Source: Hirschia maritima DSM 19733
GTDB lineage: Bacteria; Pseudomonadota; Alphaproteobacteria; Caulobacterales; Hyphomonadaceae
Assembly: GCF_000378345.1 (NCBI RefSeq)
Contig: NZ_KB899544.1
Span: 1,054,001-1,118,000 of the forward strand
Length of the DNA: 64,000 nt
Reading direction: 5' to 3'
How positions within the stretch are numbered: the first letter of the stretch is position 1; every line of letters begins with the position of its first letter. Below the pieces are notes generated by a model that ran no database searches, was not told the origin of the DNA, and was given only the letters and a program-made list of their open reading frames with translations. Below, in pieces: positions 1 through 7,895 of the stretch. The position numbers and the translations under genes were made by a program.

Positions 1-61
1 GAGTGGGTATTTGGCATTTGGTATAGAGTTATGGCCGCGGCCTGTAAGAGATAGAGACCGT

Positions 62-1072
62 ATGACGACTGAAACGAAACAGCCGGCATGGCGGAAGATA
101 CTTTCAGCCTACCAGACACCTAACTTGAAAAACTCCCTTGTTGAGATTCTGTTGACCATTTTGCCATTAGCGGCGCTGTGGGCAATTGGATTTTGGGGAG
201 CTGTTTCGGGCAAGATCTGGCTTGCAGTATTAATGTGTATTCCTGCAAGTGTCTTTTTAGTTCGCATGTTCCTCATTCAGCATGATTGTGGGCATCATTC
301 ATTTTTTAAATCACCGACTTTGAACAATTGGGTTGGAAGATTTGTGGGTATAGTCACGCTGACACCTTATGATGTATGGCGTCGCACTCACGCTATTCAC
401 CATGCTGCGTCAGGTAATCTTGATCGTCGCGGGTTGGGGGCAATTGATACGCTCACTGTTGAAGAGTATCAGGAGTTAAGCCCTCTAAATAAGCTTGGGT
501 ATCGTGCCTATCGTCACCCGATTACATTGTTTATCATCGGCCCAATTTATATGTTCTTTTTAGAGCACCGCATTCCTTCAGGAATTATGAAAGAAGGGTG
601 GCGACCATGGGTGAGTGCTATTGGGACTAATGTTGCGGTCTTGGCGCTTGGATGGGTGATCGTTTCAAATTTTGGGTGGGCTCCTTTGCTCGCCGTGTTT
701 ATTCCTACCGTGTTCTTTGCTGCTGTTTTAGGTGTTTGGCTGTTTTATGTTCAGCACCAATTTGAAGATGTTCGCTGGTTCAGAAACAAAGACTGGAGCC
801 ACACAGAAGGTGCATTATTGGGGAGTTCATTCTACGATTTGCCGCAACCCTTTAGTTGGCTAACTGGCTATATCGGCATCCATCATGTTCATCACGCAGC
901 AAGCCGTATTCCATTCTACAATCTTCCAAAGGTATTGAAAAATCACCCGGAACTGAAAGATATGAATCGTTTGACTTTCTGGGAGAGTTTCAAGTGCGTT
1001 TCGTTGACGCTTTGGGATGAACAGAACGAGCGTATGATTTCGTTTCGTCAATTCAGAAAGCAATTTGCTTGA
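62..1072 (+). CDS. fatty acid desaturase, membrane di-iron type
   Basis: This is an integral membrane fatty acid desaturase of about 336 residues, expected to insert a double bond into acyl chains using a di-iron centre, oxygen and an electron donor. The three histidine boxes are visible: HDCGHH near residue 74, HAIHH near residue 110 and HHVHH near residue 274. Hydrophobic segments lie before box 1 and between boxes 2 and 3, the usual topology. The order and spacing of the boxes resemble bacterial delta-12/omega-6 type (DesA-like) enzymes, but position specificity cannot be read from sequence. An in-frame TTG at 11 would add 17 residues with no family character, so the ATG at 62 is preferred although its ribosome site is weak. 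A clear terminator follows at 1107, so the gene is probably monocistronic or last in its unit. Confidence 0.88.
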   Translation: MTTETKQPAWRKILSAYQTPNLKNSLVEILLTILPLAALWAIGFWGAVSGKIWLAVLMCIPASVFLVRMFLIQHDCGHHSFFKSPTLNNWVGRFVGIVTLTPYDVWRRTHAIHHAASGNLDRRGLGAIDTLTVEEYQELSPLNKLGYRAYRHPITLFIIGPIYMFFLEHRIPSGIMKEGWRPWVSAIGTNVAVLALGWVIVSNFGWAPLLAVFIPTVFFAAVLGVWLFYVQHQFEDVRWFRNKDWSHTEGALLGSSFYDLPQPFSWLTGYIGIHHVHHAASRIPFYNLPKVLKNHPELKDMNRLTFWESFKCVSLTLWDEQNERMISFRQFRKQFA

Positions 1073-1106
1073 AGATTCAGAGAACTGATCTAGATTGAAA
1101 ATAATG

Positions 1107-1136
1107 AAAGCTGCTGAGTAATCGGCAGCTTTTTTT
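1107..1136 (+). terminator. intrinsic terminator after the desaturase
   Basis: AAAGCTGC at 1107-1114 pairs with GCAGCTTT at 1125-1132 around a 10-base loop, and the stem runs into a T-tract ending at 1136. It separates the desaturase from the permease gene downstream. Confidence 0.85.
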
Positions 1137-1165
1137 ACACTGAAGTTGCGAATAGGCAGGGCGGT

Positions 1166-1990
1166 TTGGTCGAACTAATATTGGATAATCTCAATTTACT
1201 ATTGGCTCTCATAGGGGCGGGTGGAATTGCAGGAATAGCGGCTGGAATGTTCGGTATTGGCGGCGGTGTAATCATCGTACCTGCCTTGTATTTTACCTTG
1301 AGCTCACTTGGTTATTCAGAAACGGCAATGCACGTCTCTGTAGGTACATCTCTAGCAACGATTATTGCTACATCCATTCGTTCGGTTCTAGCCCATCATT
1401 CAAAAGGGGCTGTGGACGTCGGTGTATTGAAAAGTTGGGGCCCAACAATGATGATGGGGGCGTTGGCTGGTGGTTTAATTGCTTCGATAATGTCAGGTCG
1501 CGGTTTAACAATATTTTTTGGCTTTGTGGCTTTAATTCTAGCTGCACAACTTGTTTTTGGGCGACCCAATTGGCGCTTGGCCAAAGATGTTCCCAATGGA
1601 CCAATGGGCTGGGCGGTTTCATCTATTATCGGGGTGTGCTCATCGTTAATGGGTATTGGCGGCGGTGTCTTTGGGGTAACCACAATGGTATTGTGTGGGC
1701 GACCTATACATCAAGCCATAGGAACAAGTGCTGGGTTTGGGGCGTTGATAGGTTTCGCTGCTGTAATAGGTTATGCATTCAGCGGATGGGGAGAAGTGGG
1801 GCTACCACCCTTTTCTATCGGATACCTAAGTCTTCCTGGCTTTCTTTTAATTGCCGCAATGACTACTTCTTTAGCTCCTTTGGGAGCCCGATTTGCGCAT
1901 GGATTTGATGGTGTTTTGCTAAAGAAAATCTTTGGAGTGCTCCTCACCTTGATGGCGATTAACATGCTCTATAGAGCATTCGCTGGGTAA
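1166..1990 (+). CDS. TauE/SafE family anion permease
   Basis: A 274-residue, very hydrophobic protein of the sulfite exporter TauE/SafE family, which moves small organic or sulfur-containing anions across the inner membrane. The two internally repeated glycine-rich motifs typical of the family are present: GIAAGMFGIGGGVIIVP near residue 24 and GVCSSLMGIGGGVFGV near residue 156. About eight membrane segments can be drawn. The start is the TTG at 1166, immediately before the first hydrophobic segment; no ATG is available upstream in the frame. The substrate cannot be inferred: no taurine, sulfoacetate or sulfite genes are adjacent. It converges with the thioesterase gene, whose end is five bases away. 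Confidence 0.85.
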   Translation: MVELILDNLNLLLALIGAGGIAGIAAGMFGIGGGVIIVPALYFTLSSLGYSETAMHVSVGTSLATIIATSIRSVLAHHSKGAVDVGVLKSWGPTMMMGALAGGLIASIMSGRGLTIFFGFVALILAAQLVFGRPNWRLAKDVPNGPMGWAVSSIIGVCSSLMGIGGGVFGVTTMVLCGRPIHQAIGTSAGFGALIGFAAVIGYAFSGWGEVGLPPFSIGYLSLPGFLLIAAMTTSLAPLGARFAHGFDGVLLKKIFGVLLTLMAINMLYRAFAG

Positions 1991-1995
1991 AATGG

Positions 1996-2421
1996 TTATC
2001 GTCTGAACAGTCTAAAGCTAGCATTACCGGAAGCGCACTCTGAACCTCTTGAGAGCAGACTGGCGTGAGCGCGAACATTTCTTGCATCAACTTCAGTAAT
2101 TGAAACCGTCGCTTCGATCCAATGGTCGGCTGGAAGCGTTTTGAGAAACTCAATTTGCATATTTGTTGTCACAAGGCGGCGTTTGTATCGTTCGCTAACT
2201 GCTTGGGCCATAAAGAGGTCAAGTAATGTGCAAACCATGCCGCCATGCATAAAGCCTAGCCCATTCATATGCTGCTGTTCTGGCATAAACCCAAAAGTGG
2301 TCGCTGGTGCGTTATCGGAATTTACCATCCGAAAAAATGGTCCAGTTAAGTTTGCGAATGGCCCACGAGCAGAAATTTCTTCAAAGCCTGATGGAATATC
2401 TATTGAAACTTTATCGCCCAT
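1996..2421 (-). CDS. PaaI-type hotdog thioesterase
   Basis: A 141-residue single hotdog-fold protein of the PaaI/DUF4442-type acyl-CoA thioesterase group. The signature HGG segment (GLGFMHGGMVCTLLDLFMAQ, around residues 54-73) supplies the helix and oxyanion-binding backbone of the fold. The protein likely hydrolyses a CoA thioester, plausibly an aryl- or medium-chain acyl-CoA that would otherwise trap CoA. It lies directly downstream of the scoA-scoB-bdhA genes on the same strand with an 18-base gap, so it may be the last gene of that transcript and serve CoA recycling during acid catabolism. Substrate is not determined by sequence. Confidence 0.8.
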   Translation of the reverse strand: MGDKVSIDIPSGFEEISARGPFANLTGPFFRMVNSDNAPATTFGFMPEQQHMNGLGFMHGGMVCTLLDLFMAQAVSERYKRRLVTTNMQIEFLKTLPADHWIEATVSITEVDARNVRAHASLLSRGSECASGNASFRLFRR

Positions 2422-2439
2422 GACATTGATTGGACATTG

Positions 2440-3252
2440 TTATAAAGCTGTCCAGCCACCTTCCATCTTTATATCCGCGCCTGTAATGCTGTTTGTCGCA
2501 TCAGACATCAGGAAGCAAGTCATGCGGACAATTTCTTCCGTCGTGGTAAATTCCTTGGTTGGTTGGCGGTCTAGCATAACTTTACTGATAACGTCATCCA
2601 CCGACATGTTTCGCGCTTTCGCTGTATCGTGGATTTGGTTTTCGACAAGCGGAGTTTTTACGTACCCTGGGCAGATTGCATTCACGCGTATGCCAAATTC
2701 CGCACCTTCTAATGCGGTTGTTTTTGTTAGTCCCATAATACCATGTTTGGCAGTCACATAAGCTGACTTAAATGGAGATGCAGTCAGGCCATGGGCTGAA
2801 GCAATATTAATGATGCGCCCCCATTTTCGTTTTTTCATCTCCGCAAACGCGAGACGAGTTGTATGAAAAGAAGAAGACAAATTCAGAGAAATTATTTGGT
2901 CCCATTTTTCAATCGGAAATTCTTCGATGGGTGCGACATGCTGGATGCCAGCATTGTTGACTACGCCATGAATGTCACCGAATTCTTCTTTGAATTGGGT
3001 AAACATGCCTTCAATGGAGGCGACTGATGTGAGGTCTGCGTCTGAATAAATGACTTTGCGTTCAGTCTGGTTTTCTAAATTGGATCTGAAAACCTCAATT
3101 TCCTGAGGGTTTCCAAACCCGTTGATCATGACATTGCAACCCGCATGAGCAAGGCCAGCAGCTATACCTTGACCAATGCCGCTGGTTGATCCTGTGATCA
3201 GAACATTTTTACCAGTTAAATCAAGAAACTCACTCATGGGGTGTTTGGTCAT
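2440..3252 (-). CDS. bdhA: 3-hydroxybutyrate dehydrogenase (SDR family)
   Basis: A short-chain dehydrogenase of 270 residues that interconverts 3-hydroxybutyrate and acetoacetate with NAD. Seen directly: nucleotide motif TGSTSGIGQGIA near residue 21, the NNAGIQHVAPIEEFP segment characteristic of D-3-hydroxybutyrate dehydrogenases, catalytic Ser in NIASAHG, and the YVTAKHG motif holding Tyr and Lys. Compared with typical BdhA of about 260 residues, it is slightly longer at the N terminus; a second ATG at 3237 would give the more usual start, but the first has the better GGA-containing upstream sequence. It follows scoB with a three-base gap. With ScoAB it forms a ketone-body module: 3-hydroxybutyrate to acetoacetate to acetoacetyl-CoA. 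Confidence 0.88.
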   Translation of the reverse strand: MTKHPMSEFLDLTGKNVLITGSTSGIGQGIAAGLAHAGCNVMINGFGNPQEIEVFRSNLENQTERKVIYSDADLTSVASIEGMFTQFKEEFGDIHGVVNNAGIQHVAPIEEFPIEKWDQIISLNLSSSFHTTRLAFAEMKKRKWGRIINIASAHGLTASPFKSAYVTAKHGIMGLTKTTALEGAEFGIRVNAICPGYVKTPLVENQIHDTAKARNMSVDDVISKVMLDRQPTKEFTTTEEIVRMTCFLMSDATNSITGADIKMEGGWTAL

Positions 3253-3255
3253 TTT

Positions 3256-3885
3256 TTAGTCCACTAAATTTGCAAGTGTTTTGGAGCGGACTTCGTCCAT
3301 GTCTACATTCGGTGCTAATTCGATGACTTTCAGACCGCCTTCAACTACATCAAAAACGCCAAGGTCAGTGATGATACGGTCCACAACTGCTTTACCTGTA
3401 AGTGGAAGTGTACACTCTTGAAGAAGTTTAGATTCTCCGCGTTTGTTTGCGTGATCCATAACGACAACAATGCGTTGAACACCAGCAACAAGGTCCATCG
3501 CGCCGCCCATGCCTTTGACAAGCTTTCCGGGGATCATCCAGTTGGCTAGGTCACCGTTTTCTGCAACTTCCATTGCGCCTAGGATTGCGAGATTTATATG
3601 CCCGCCGCGGATCATTGAGAAAGACGTAGAAGAAGAGAAAAAGCTTGTCCGGTCTAACTCTGTGATGGTTTGCTTACCAGCATTTATCAGGTCTGGGTCT
3701 TCTTCACCTTCATAAGGGAATGGACCCATGCCAAGCATACCATTCTCAGACTGTAGAGTAACGTCGACGCCATCTGGAATATAGTTTGATACGAGCGTTG
3801 GAATTCCAATTCCGAGGTTGACGTAAAAACCGTCTTCCAATTCTTGAGCTGCACGCGCAGCCATTTGATTACGATCCCAAGGCAT
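3256..3885 (-). CDS. scoB: 3-oxoacid CoA-transferase, subunit B
   Basis: The beta subunit (209 residues) of a succinyl-CoA:3-oxoacid CoA-transferase, which activates acetoacetate by exchanging CoA with succinyl-CoA. The catalytic glutamate lies in the [12 protein letters not shown] motif near residue 47, diagnostic for subunit B. The start codon at 3885 is two bases from the scoA stop and is preceded by GGAGT inside the scoA end, so the two subunits are translationally linked. In this neighbourhood the acetoacetate can come from the leucine pathway encoded at 6.6-12.5 kb or from 3-hydroxybutyrate through BdhA. Alternative substrates such as 3-oxoadipate are less likely because no aromatic-ring genes are nearby. 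Confidence 0.9.
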   Translation of the reverse strand: MPWDRNQMAARAAQELEDGFYVNLGIGIPTLVSNYIPDGVDVTLQSENGMLGMGPFPYEGEEDPDLINAGKQTITELDRTSFFSSSTSFSMIRGGHINLAILGAMEVAENGDLANWMIPGKLVKGMGGAMDLVAGVQRIVVVMDHANKRGESKLLQECTLPLTGKAVVDRIITDLGVFDVVEGGLKVIELAPNVDMDEVRSKTLANLVD

Positions 3886-3887
3886 AA

Positions 3888-4595
3888 TTAGGACTCCTCT
3901 TTTGCGCGTGTTGTTACTTTTTCGATGCGTTTTTCATGCTCGCCTTGGATGACGCGTTGAACGAATACGCCCGGCGTGTGTATGTGGGCTGGGTCCAGTG
4001 ATCCAACGGGAACGATCTCTTCCACTTCGGCAATTGTCATTTTACTTGCGGTTGCCATGTCTGGATTGAAGTTCATTGCTGTTTTTCTATAAACTAGGTT
4101 TCCTTGAGCATCACCTTTCCATGCTTTTACGATGGAAATATCTCCTGTCAGGCCTGTTTCTAGAATGTGCGTTTCACCATTGAAATCTCGGTGTTCTTTG
4201 CCGTCTGCGATGACAGTACCGACACCAGTTTTAGTGTAGAAGCCAGCAATACCAGCACCGCCTGCACGACAACGCTCGGCAAGAGTTCCTTGTGGGTTGA
4301 ACTCCAGTTCCAACTCTCCATTAAGGTATTGGCGTTCAAATTCCTTGTTCTCACCGACATAGGAAGAAATCATTTTTTTGACTTGCTTGTTTTCAAGTAA
4401 AACGCCAAGACCAAAACCATCCACACCTGCATTGTTTGAAATGACAGTGAGGCCCTTACAGCCGTTTTGCTTAATTGCTTCAATCAGCAATTCTGGAATT
4501 CCACATAGACCAAAGCCGCCAGATAGAATGGTCATGTCATCTTCAAGTAGACCATCTAGTGCAGACTTTGCGTCAGGATATATTTTTGTCGCCAT
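3888..4595 (-). CDS. scoA: 3-oxoacid CoA-transferase, subunit A
   Basis: The alpha subunit (235 residues) of the same CoA-transferase. The segment [20 protein letters not shown] near residue 22 is the glycine-rich CoA-binding region of subunit A, and the [20 protein letters not shown] segment is likewise family-typical. The reading frame is open back to 4667, but the ATG at 4595 is chosen because it has a strong ribosome site (AGGGGAAG) and gives the normal family N terminus. It is the first gene of the scoA-scoB-bdhA unit. Two palindromes of the CAAC-N4-GTTG type lie 80-110 bases upstream, near the expected promoter. Confidence 0.9.
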   Translation of the reverse strand: MATKIYPDAKSALDGLLEDDMTILSGGFGLCGIPELLIEAIKQNGCKGLTVISNNAGVDGFGLGVLLENKQVKKMISSYVGENKEFERQYLNGELELEFNPQGTLAERCRAGGAGIAGFYTKTGVGTVIADGKEHRDFNGETHILETGLTGDISIVKAWKGDAQGNLVYRKTAMNFNPDMATASKMTIAEVEEIVPVGSLDPAHIHTPGVFVQRVIQGEHEKRIEKVTTRAKEES

Positions 4596-4675
4596 AAATC
4601 TTCCCCTGTTTAGTCCGAATGCTGAATGTTCGAACTTATTTGTCATTATTTGACTGTATCTCTCCAAAGTATACT

Positions 4676-4706
4676 TTCAACGTTCGTTGAAATCAACACG
4701 TGTTGA
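4676..4706. promoter_or_regulatory. tandem operator candidates upstream of scoA
   Basis: Two adjacent dyads, TTCAACGTTCGTTGAA (4676-4691) and TCAACACGTGTTGA (4693-4706, a perfect palindrome), share the core CAAC-N4-GTTG, with centres 16 bases apart. The same core recurs at 5689-5700 beside the TetR gene. This is the form of a TetR-family operator; binding by the neighbouring regulator is inferred. The rest of the 313-base gap between scoA and the regulator gene (4596-4908) is AT-rich and shows no gene. Confidence 0.6.
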
Positions 4707-4908
4707 AAAATAACTAACGCTAAGAAAAGTGAATACTAATTTTCGCTAAAGGTCGTGTTTTAAGTAATTGAATTTATATACTTATTTTCTTTTTGTGAGC
4801 CTTGAAAGTAGGCAGTTTCAGTTGGGAGGATTCACAAATAAGCGCAATAAATTGAGATGAAACTCAATACGTTCACCTTGTTTGTTTGGCCAGCAAAGCG
4901 GCGAATGA

Positions 4909-5607
4909 TTAATCAATTTCCGACTTTGTTTGAAGGTTATTTCCGCAATTGGCTTCAAACCCAGCAATACAGAATTCGAGGATAACCTCGTAACCGCGCT
5001 CTAGATCGGTAGATTTTAGTTTATTGTTGGAAAGTACGTCTAAGCGTCCAGTTTGAGCAAAAGCTAATGTCAGCGCTCCGGATAAACAGTGATAGCTCCA
5101 TAGCATATTAGCCTCTGATGCATTTGGGTAAGTGGCTCTGAGCTGATCAAGAAAATTGTCGACCATTGGGTCAAAGAATTCTGACATCAAACTTGCTCCC
5201 CATTCCGAGGAGTTGTTCACATACGCGACTAGAGCATAGTATTCACGCCAACCAGGTTGGGTAATGTGTGGTCCTGTTAGGATGGGTTTGAGATAGGCTT
5301 CCATGATTTTACGAATTGAAGGCGGGTGAGGGTGTGCATCCTCAATAGCATCCTCCAGAGCGTCCAAACGCCAGTCATTTATTAACTTCGCACGCCTCTT
5401 AAAAACAGCTTCAAACACCTTGCTCTTGCGGCCAAAATAATAGTTTGGAAGAGCAAGATCTACTCCAGCTGTTTTCGCTATCTCTCTGAGAGTTACTGCA
5501 TCAAATCCGCGTTTAGAAAAAAGAATTTCGCCTGCATCGAGGATGCGAGTTCGTCTATCTATGCGATTGCTTTTTGTATTTGATTTAGTTTGAGTCGATC
5601 CAGTCAT
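4909..5607 (-). CDS. TetR family transcriptional regulator
   Basis: A 232-residue TetR-family repressor. The N-terminal helix-turn-helix spans about residues 20-66, with ILDAGEILFSKRGFDAVTL followed by REIAKTAGVDLALPNYYFG, the classic TetR DNA-recognition region. The remaining 165 residues form the ligand-binding and dimerisation domain. The DNA-binding region resembles acyl-responsive TetR proteins (PsrA-like), which recognise short inverted repeats, but assignment to that subfamily is tentative. It lies between the scoA promoter and a divergent alpha/beta hydrolase gene, and matching dyads occur in both flanking regions, so it probably controls the ketone-body genes and itself or the hydrolase. 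The inducer is unknown. Confidence 0.85.
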   Translation of the reverse strand: MTGSTQTKSNTKSNRIDRRTRILDAGEILFSKRGFDAVTLREIAKTAGVDLALPNYYFGRKSKVFEAVFKRRAKLINDWRLDALEDAIEDAHPHPPSIRKIMEAYLKPILTGPHITQPGWREYYALVAYVNNSSEWGASLMSEFFDPMVDNFLDQLRATYPNASEANMLWSYHCLSGALTLAFAQTGRLDVLSNNKLKSTDLERGYEVILEFCIAGFEANCGNNLQTKSEID

Positions 5608-5686
5608 GCCGCGAGTGTATTCAGCCTTGTTTTACGTTGAGGTTGCCATTTCTAAAGGCTGACTATTGTACTTTAAGAGATTCTTG

Positions 5687-5702
5687 TCCAACATTTGTTG
5701 AA
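5687..5702. promoter_or_regulatory. third CAAC-N4-GTTG operator candidate
   Basis: TCCAACATTTGTTGAA contains CAAC-ATTT-GTTG (5689-5700) in the 124-base divergent gap between the TetR gene and the alpha/beta hydrolase. It matches the core of the two dyads upstream of scoA and lies 30 bases before the hydrolase ATG. Autoregulation and control of the hydrolase are inferred. Confidence 0.5.
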
Positions 5703-5731
5703 AAATGAATTGAGAGTGAGAGACATCATTG

Positions 5732-6598
5732 ATGGACGGGGACATTATTTTCCAATCGCGAGATGGATTGAATTTATTCGCGAAGTCTTGCGGACCTGTA
5801 GATGCTGATCTCACAGTTTTATGCCTGCATGGGCTTACGCGGAACCATAAAGACTTTGACCCGTTACTGTCGAAATTATCGGCTCATCGCAGGTATATTT
5901 CGATGGACGTTAGGGGGCGTGGAAAGTCTGATCGTGATCATGATCCTTCAAGATATCGTCCCGATGTGTATGCCCAAGATGTTATAGAGTTATTGGATCA
6001 CGTGCAGCCCAAAAAAATGGTGTTAATCGGTACTTCTATGGGCGGAATTATCTCGTTGATTTTGAGTCAAATTCTTTCGTCGCAGCTATTGGGTGTGATC
6101 TTGAATGATGTAGGTCCGAAAGTTGAACCTATTGGGCTAAAACGAATTTCAGAATATGTCGGGGATTTTGTTGAGCATGACAGTTTGGAAGCCGCAGCGA
6201 CAGCTATTCAAGTTTCTCAACATGACGTTTATCCAAATTTTGCGTTCAACGATTGGTTGGCATTTGCAAAACGTACACATGTAGAAAACGCTAATGGAAA
6301 ATTTGTGCTGGATTATGATCCAGAAATAGCTTCCGCATTGAAAAGTGTCTCGCCAAGTCTTACGGTTGAAATGCAAATGTGGGCCGTATACGCGGCGACC
6401 TATAAGCGGCCACTGCTAGTAATTAGGGGTGAATTGTCTGATTTGTTTTCAGTAGATACAGCGGTCAAAATGGTTCACCGTCATGGAAGAGCCAAAATTG
6501 TGAGTGTGCCCAATGTTGGCCATGCCCCAATACTTGATGAACCTGTTTGCGTTAAGGCGATTGAAAGCTTTTTAAAGCGTATCGAAGATAAATTGTAG
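5732..6598 (+). CDS. alpha/beta hydrolase
   Basis: An alpha/beta-hydrolase fold enzyme of about 288 residues. The oxyanion region LHGLTRNHKDFDPLL is near residue 32, the DVRGRGKSD segment follows, and the nucleophile elbow GTSMGG places the catalytic serine near residue 102. The closing histidine is in NVGHAPILDEP near the C terminus, followed by the usual helix. The frame opens at a TTG at 5729, but the adjacent ATG at 5732 with a purine-rich GAGTGAGAGA upstream is the better start. It is divergent from the TetR gene and ends six bases from the leucine operon, on the opposite strand. It could be an esterase or thioesterase in acyl metabolism; substrate is not readable. Confidence 0.8.
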   Translation: MDGDIIFQSRDGLNLFAKSCGPVDADLTVLCLHGLTRNHKDFDPLLSKLSAHRRYISMDVRGRGKSDRDHDPSRYRPDVYAQDVIELLDHVQPKKMVLIGTSMGGIISLILSQILSSQLLGVILNDVGPKVEPIGLKRISEYVGDFVEHDSLEAAATAIQVSQHDVYPNFAFNDWLAFAKRTHVENANGKFVLDYDPEIASALKSVSPSLTVEMQMWAVYAATYKRPLLVIRGELSDLFSVDTAVKMVHRHGRAKIVSVPNVGHAPILDEPVCVKAIESFLKRIEDKL

Positions 6599-6604
6599 GC
6601 AGTA

Positions 6605-7444
6605 TTACTTTGCTTTAGCGCGAGCTAGAAGTTTTTCAGCTTGGACGCGGTGGGGGGCATCAACCATTTTACCATTCACCTTCAATGCTCCTGATTCTGG
6701 AGCTTCGGCAAAAGCGTCAATAATTGATTGAGCGTGATCAATCTCAGCCTGTGTTGGTGTGAATGCTGCGTTGATAATTTCTGTTTGGGATGGATGGATA
6801 GCCATCATTCCCGTGAAGCCATCTCTACGGCTGCGCGCTGCATATGCTGCGAGACCATCAGTATTTTTAATGTCGACATAAACTGTATCGATTGCAGCAG
6901 CATTGGCAGAATGAGCTGCAAATAAAGATAAGCTACGTAGCATCTCATAGGGCGGAGTATAGCTGCCGTCCTCATGACGCGAGGTCGTCGCACCAATGGA
7001 CGCCGGCATATCTTCAGCTCCCCATGTGAGACCTATAAGGTGGTCAGCGACATCTTTGTATGTTCCTAGTTCAAAAACTGAAGCCGCCGTTTCCGTGGCA
7101 ATTGGAAGAATAGGAATCGTATTTCCATTTAGCAGTTTGAGCAGGTCGCGGATAGATTTAGAGCCTTCCGCTTTGGGCAACATGATGCCATCTGGCGGAG
7201 AAATGATAAGAGATGAAACATCTTTCGCCGCCCACTGTGTTGTCAGTGGATTAATTCTGACAAACACAGGTTTGGGTGAAGAGTTTTCTAAGAATGCTGA
7301 AACAGCGATTCTTGCTTCTTCTTTTCGCGCTGGTACAACGGAATCTTCCATATCCAAAATGATAGCATCAGCAGCTGAAGCCATTGCTTTTTCAAATCGA
7401 TCTGGCCGATCAGCGGGAACAAAAAGAAGCGATCTTAAAATCAT
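6605..7444 (-). CDS. CitE/HpcH-type CoA ester lyase
   Basis: A 279-residue member of the HpcH/HpaI (citrate lyase beta, malyl-CoA lyase, citramalyl-CoA lyase) family, Mg-dependent enzymes that split or form a carbon-carbon bond next to a hydroxyl-bearing carbon of an acyl-CoA. Visible landmarks: [16 protein letters not shown] at the N terminus, the acidic metal motif LDMEDSV, the arginine in FVRINPL, LPKAEG, and [10 protein letters not shown] with GMMAIHPSQ near the C terminus. The start is the ATG at 7444, which overlaps the MaoC stop as ATGA. It is the last gene of the leucine operon, in the place where HMG-CoA lyase would normally be. I infer that it may cleave 3-hydroxy-3-methylglutaryl-CoA, a methyl analogue of citryl-CoA; a citramalyl-CoA or malyl-CoA lyase is the alternative. 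Confidence 0.8.
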   Translation of the reverse strand: MILRSLLFVPADRPDRFEKAMASAADAIILDMEDSVVPARKEEARIAVSAFLENSSPKPVFVRINPLTTQWAAKDVSSLIISPPDGIMLPKAEGSKSIRDLLKLLNGNTIPILPIATETAASVFELGTYKDVADHLIGLTWGAEDMPASIGATTSRHEDGSYTPPYEMLRSLSLFAAHSANAAAIDTVYVDIKNTDGLAAYAARSRRDGFTGMMAIHPSQTEIINAAFTPTQAEIDHAQSIIDAFAEAPESGALKVNGKMVDAPHRVQAEKLLARAKAK

Positions 7445-7893
7445 GCGTTTGCTTTCTTCAACAGTGCTGTTCTTAGGCATTGGCAAACCAATTCATCGCG
7501 TTGATTATACATACGATGCGTAAAGGTAACTATGCCTGCGGTAGGCCGAGATTTGCTTTCGCGAAGTTCAGTAACTTCGGTTTCCCCGCGTAGAGTATCA
7601 CCAACAAATACAGGGTTTGGCATCACAACTTTATCATAGCCTAAGTTTGCTATGAGCGTCCCCAATGTTGTATCACCGACGGAAACGCCAACCATCAAAC
7701 CAAAAGTATATATGCCGTTCACAACAACTTTTCCAAACTCTGTTGCTTCAGCATACTCACGGTCCAGATGAAGTGGTTGTGGATTATGCGTGAGGGTGGT
7801 CGTCATGATGTTGTCAGTGTCGGTCACTGTTCGACGAAGATCATGTTTAATGACATCGCCGACATTCCATTCATCAAAGTGTTTTCCGGCCAT
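7441..7893 (-). CDS. MaoC family (R-specific type) hydratase
   Basis: A 150-residue MaoC-like hotdog hydratase. The hydratase-2 active-site pattern is visible as [20 protein letters not shown] around residues 25-44, with the catalytic aspartate and histidine of the family, followed by [15 protein letters not shown]. These enzymes add water across a 2-enoyl-CoA. It sits between the methylcrotonyl-CoA carboxylase alpha gene (two-base gap) and the CitE-type lyase (four-base overlap), exactly where the crotonase-type methylglutaconyl-CoA hydratase LiuC would be expected. I infer that it hydrates 3-methylglutaconyl-CoA; itaconyl- or mesaconyl-CoA hydratase is the alternative suggested by MaoC/CitE pairs in other bacteria. 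Confidence 0.8.
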   Translation of the reverse strand: MAGKHFDEWNVGDVIKHDLRRTVTDTDNIMTTTLTHNPQPLHLDREYAEATEFGKVVVNGIYTFGLMVGVSVGDTTLGTLIANLGYDKVVMPNPVFVGDTLRGETEVTELRESKSRPTAGIVTFTHRMYNQRDELVCQCLRTALLKKANA

Positions 7894-7895
7894 GT

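Noticed and set aside
1435-1908. 157-residue open frame on the plus strand within the permease gene
   Set aside because: It is a frame-shifted shadow of the permease: cysteine- and tryptophan-rich, without motifs, and the permease frame has clear family signatures.
2141-2761. 206-residue open frame antisense to the thioesterase and bdhA
   Set aside because: Low-complexity translation with no domain; both real genes on the other strand have strong motifs.
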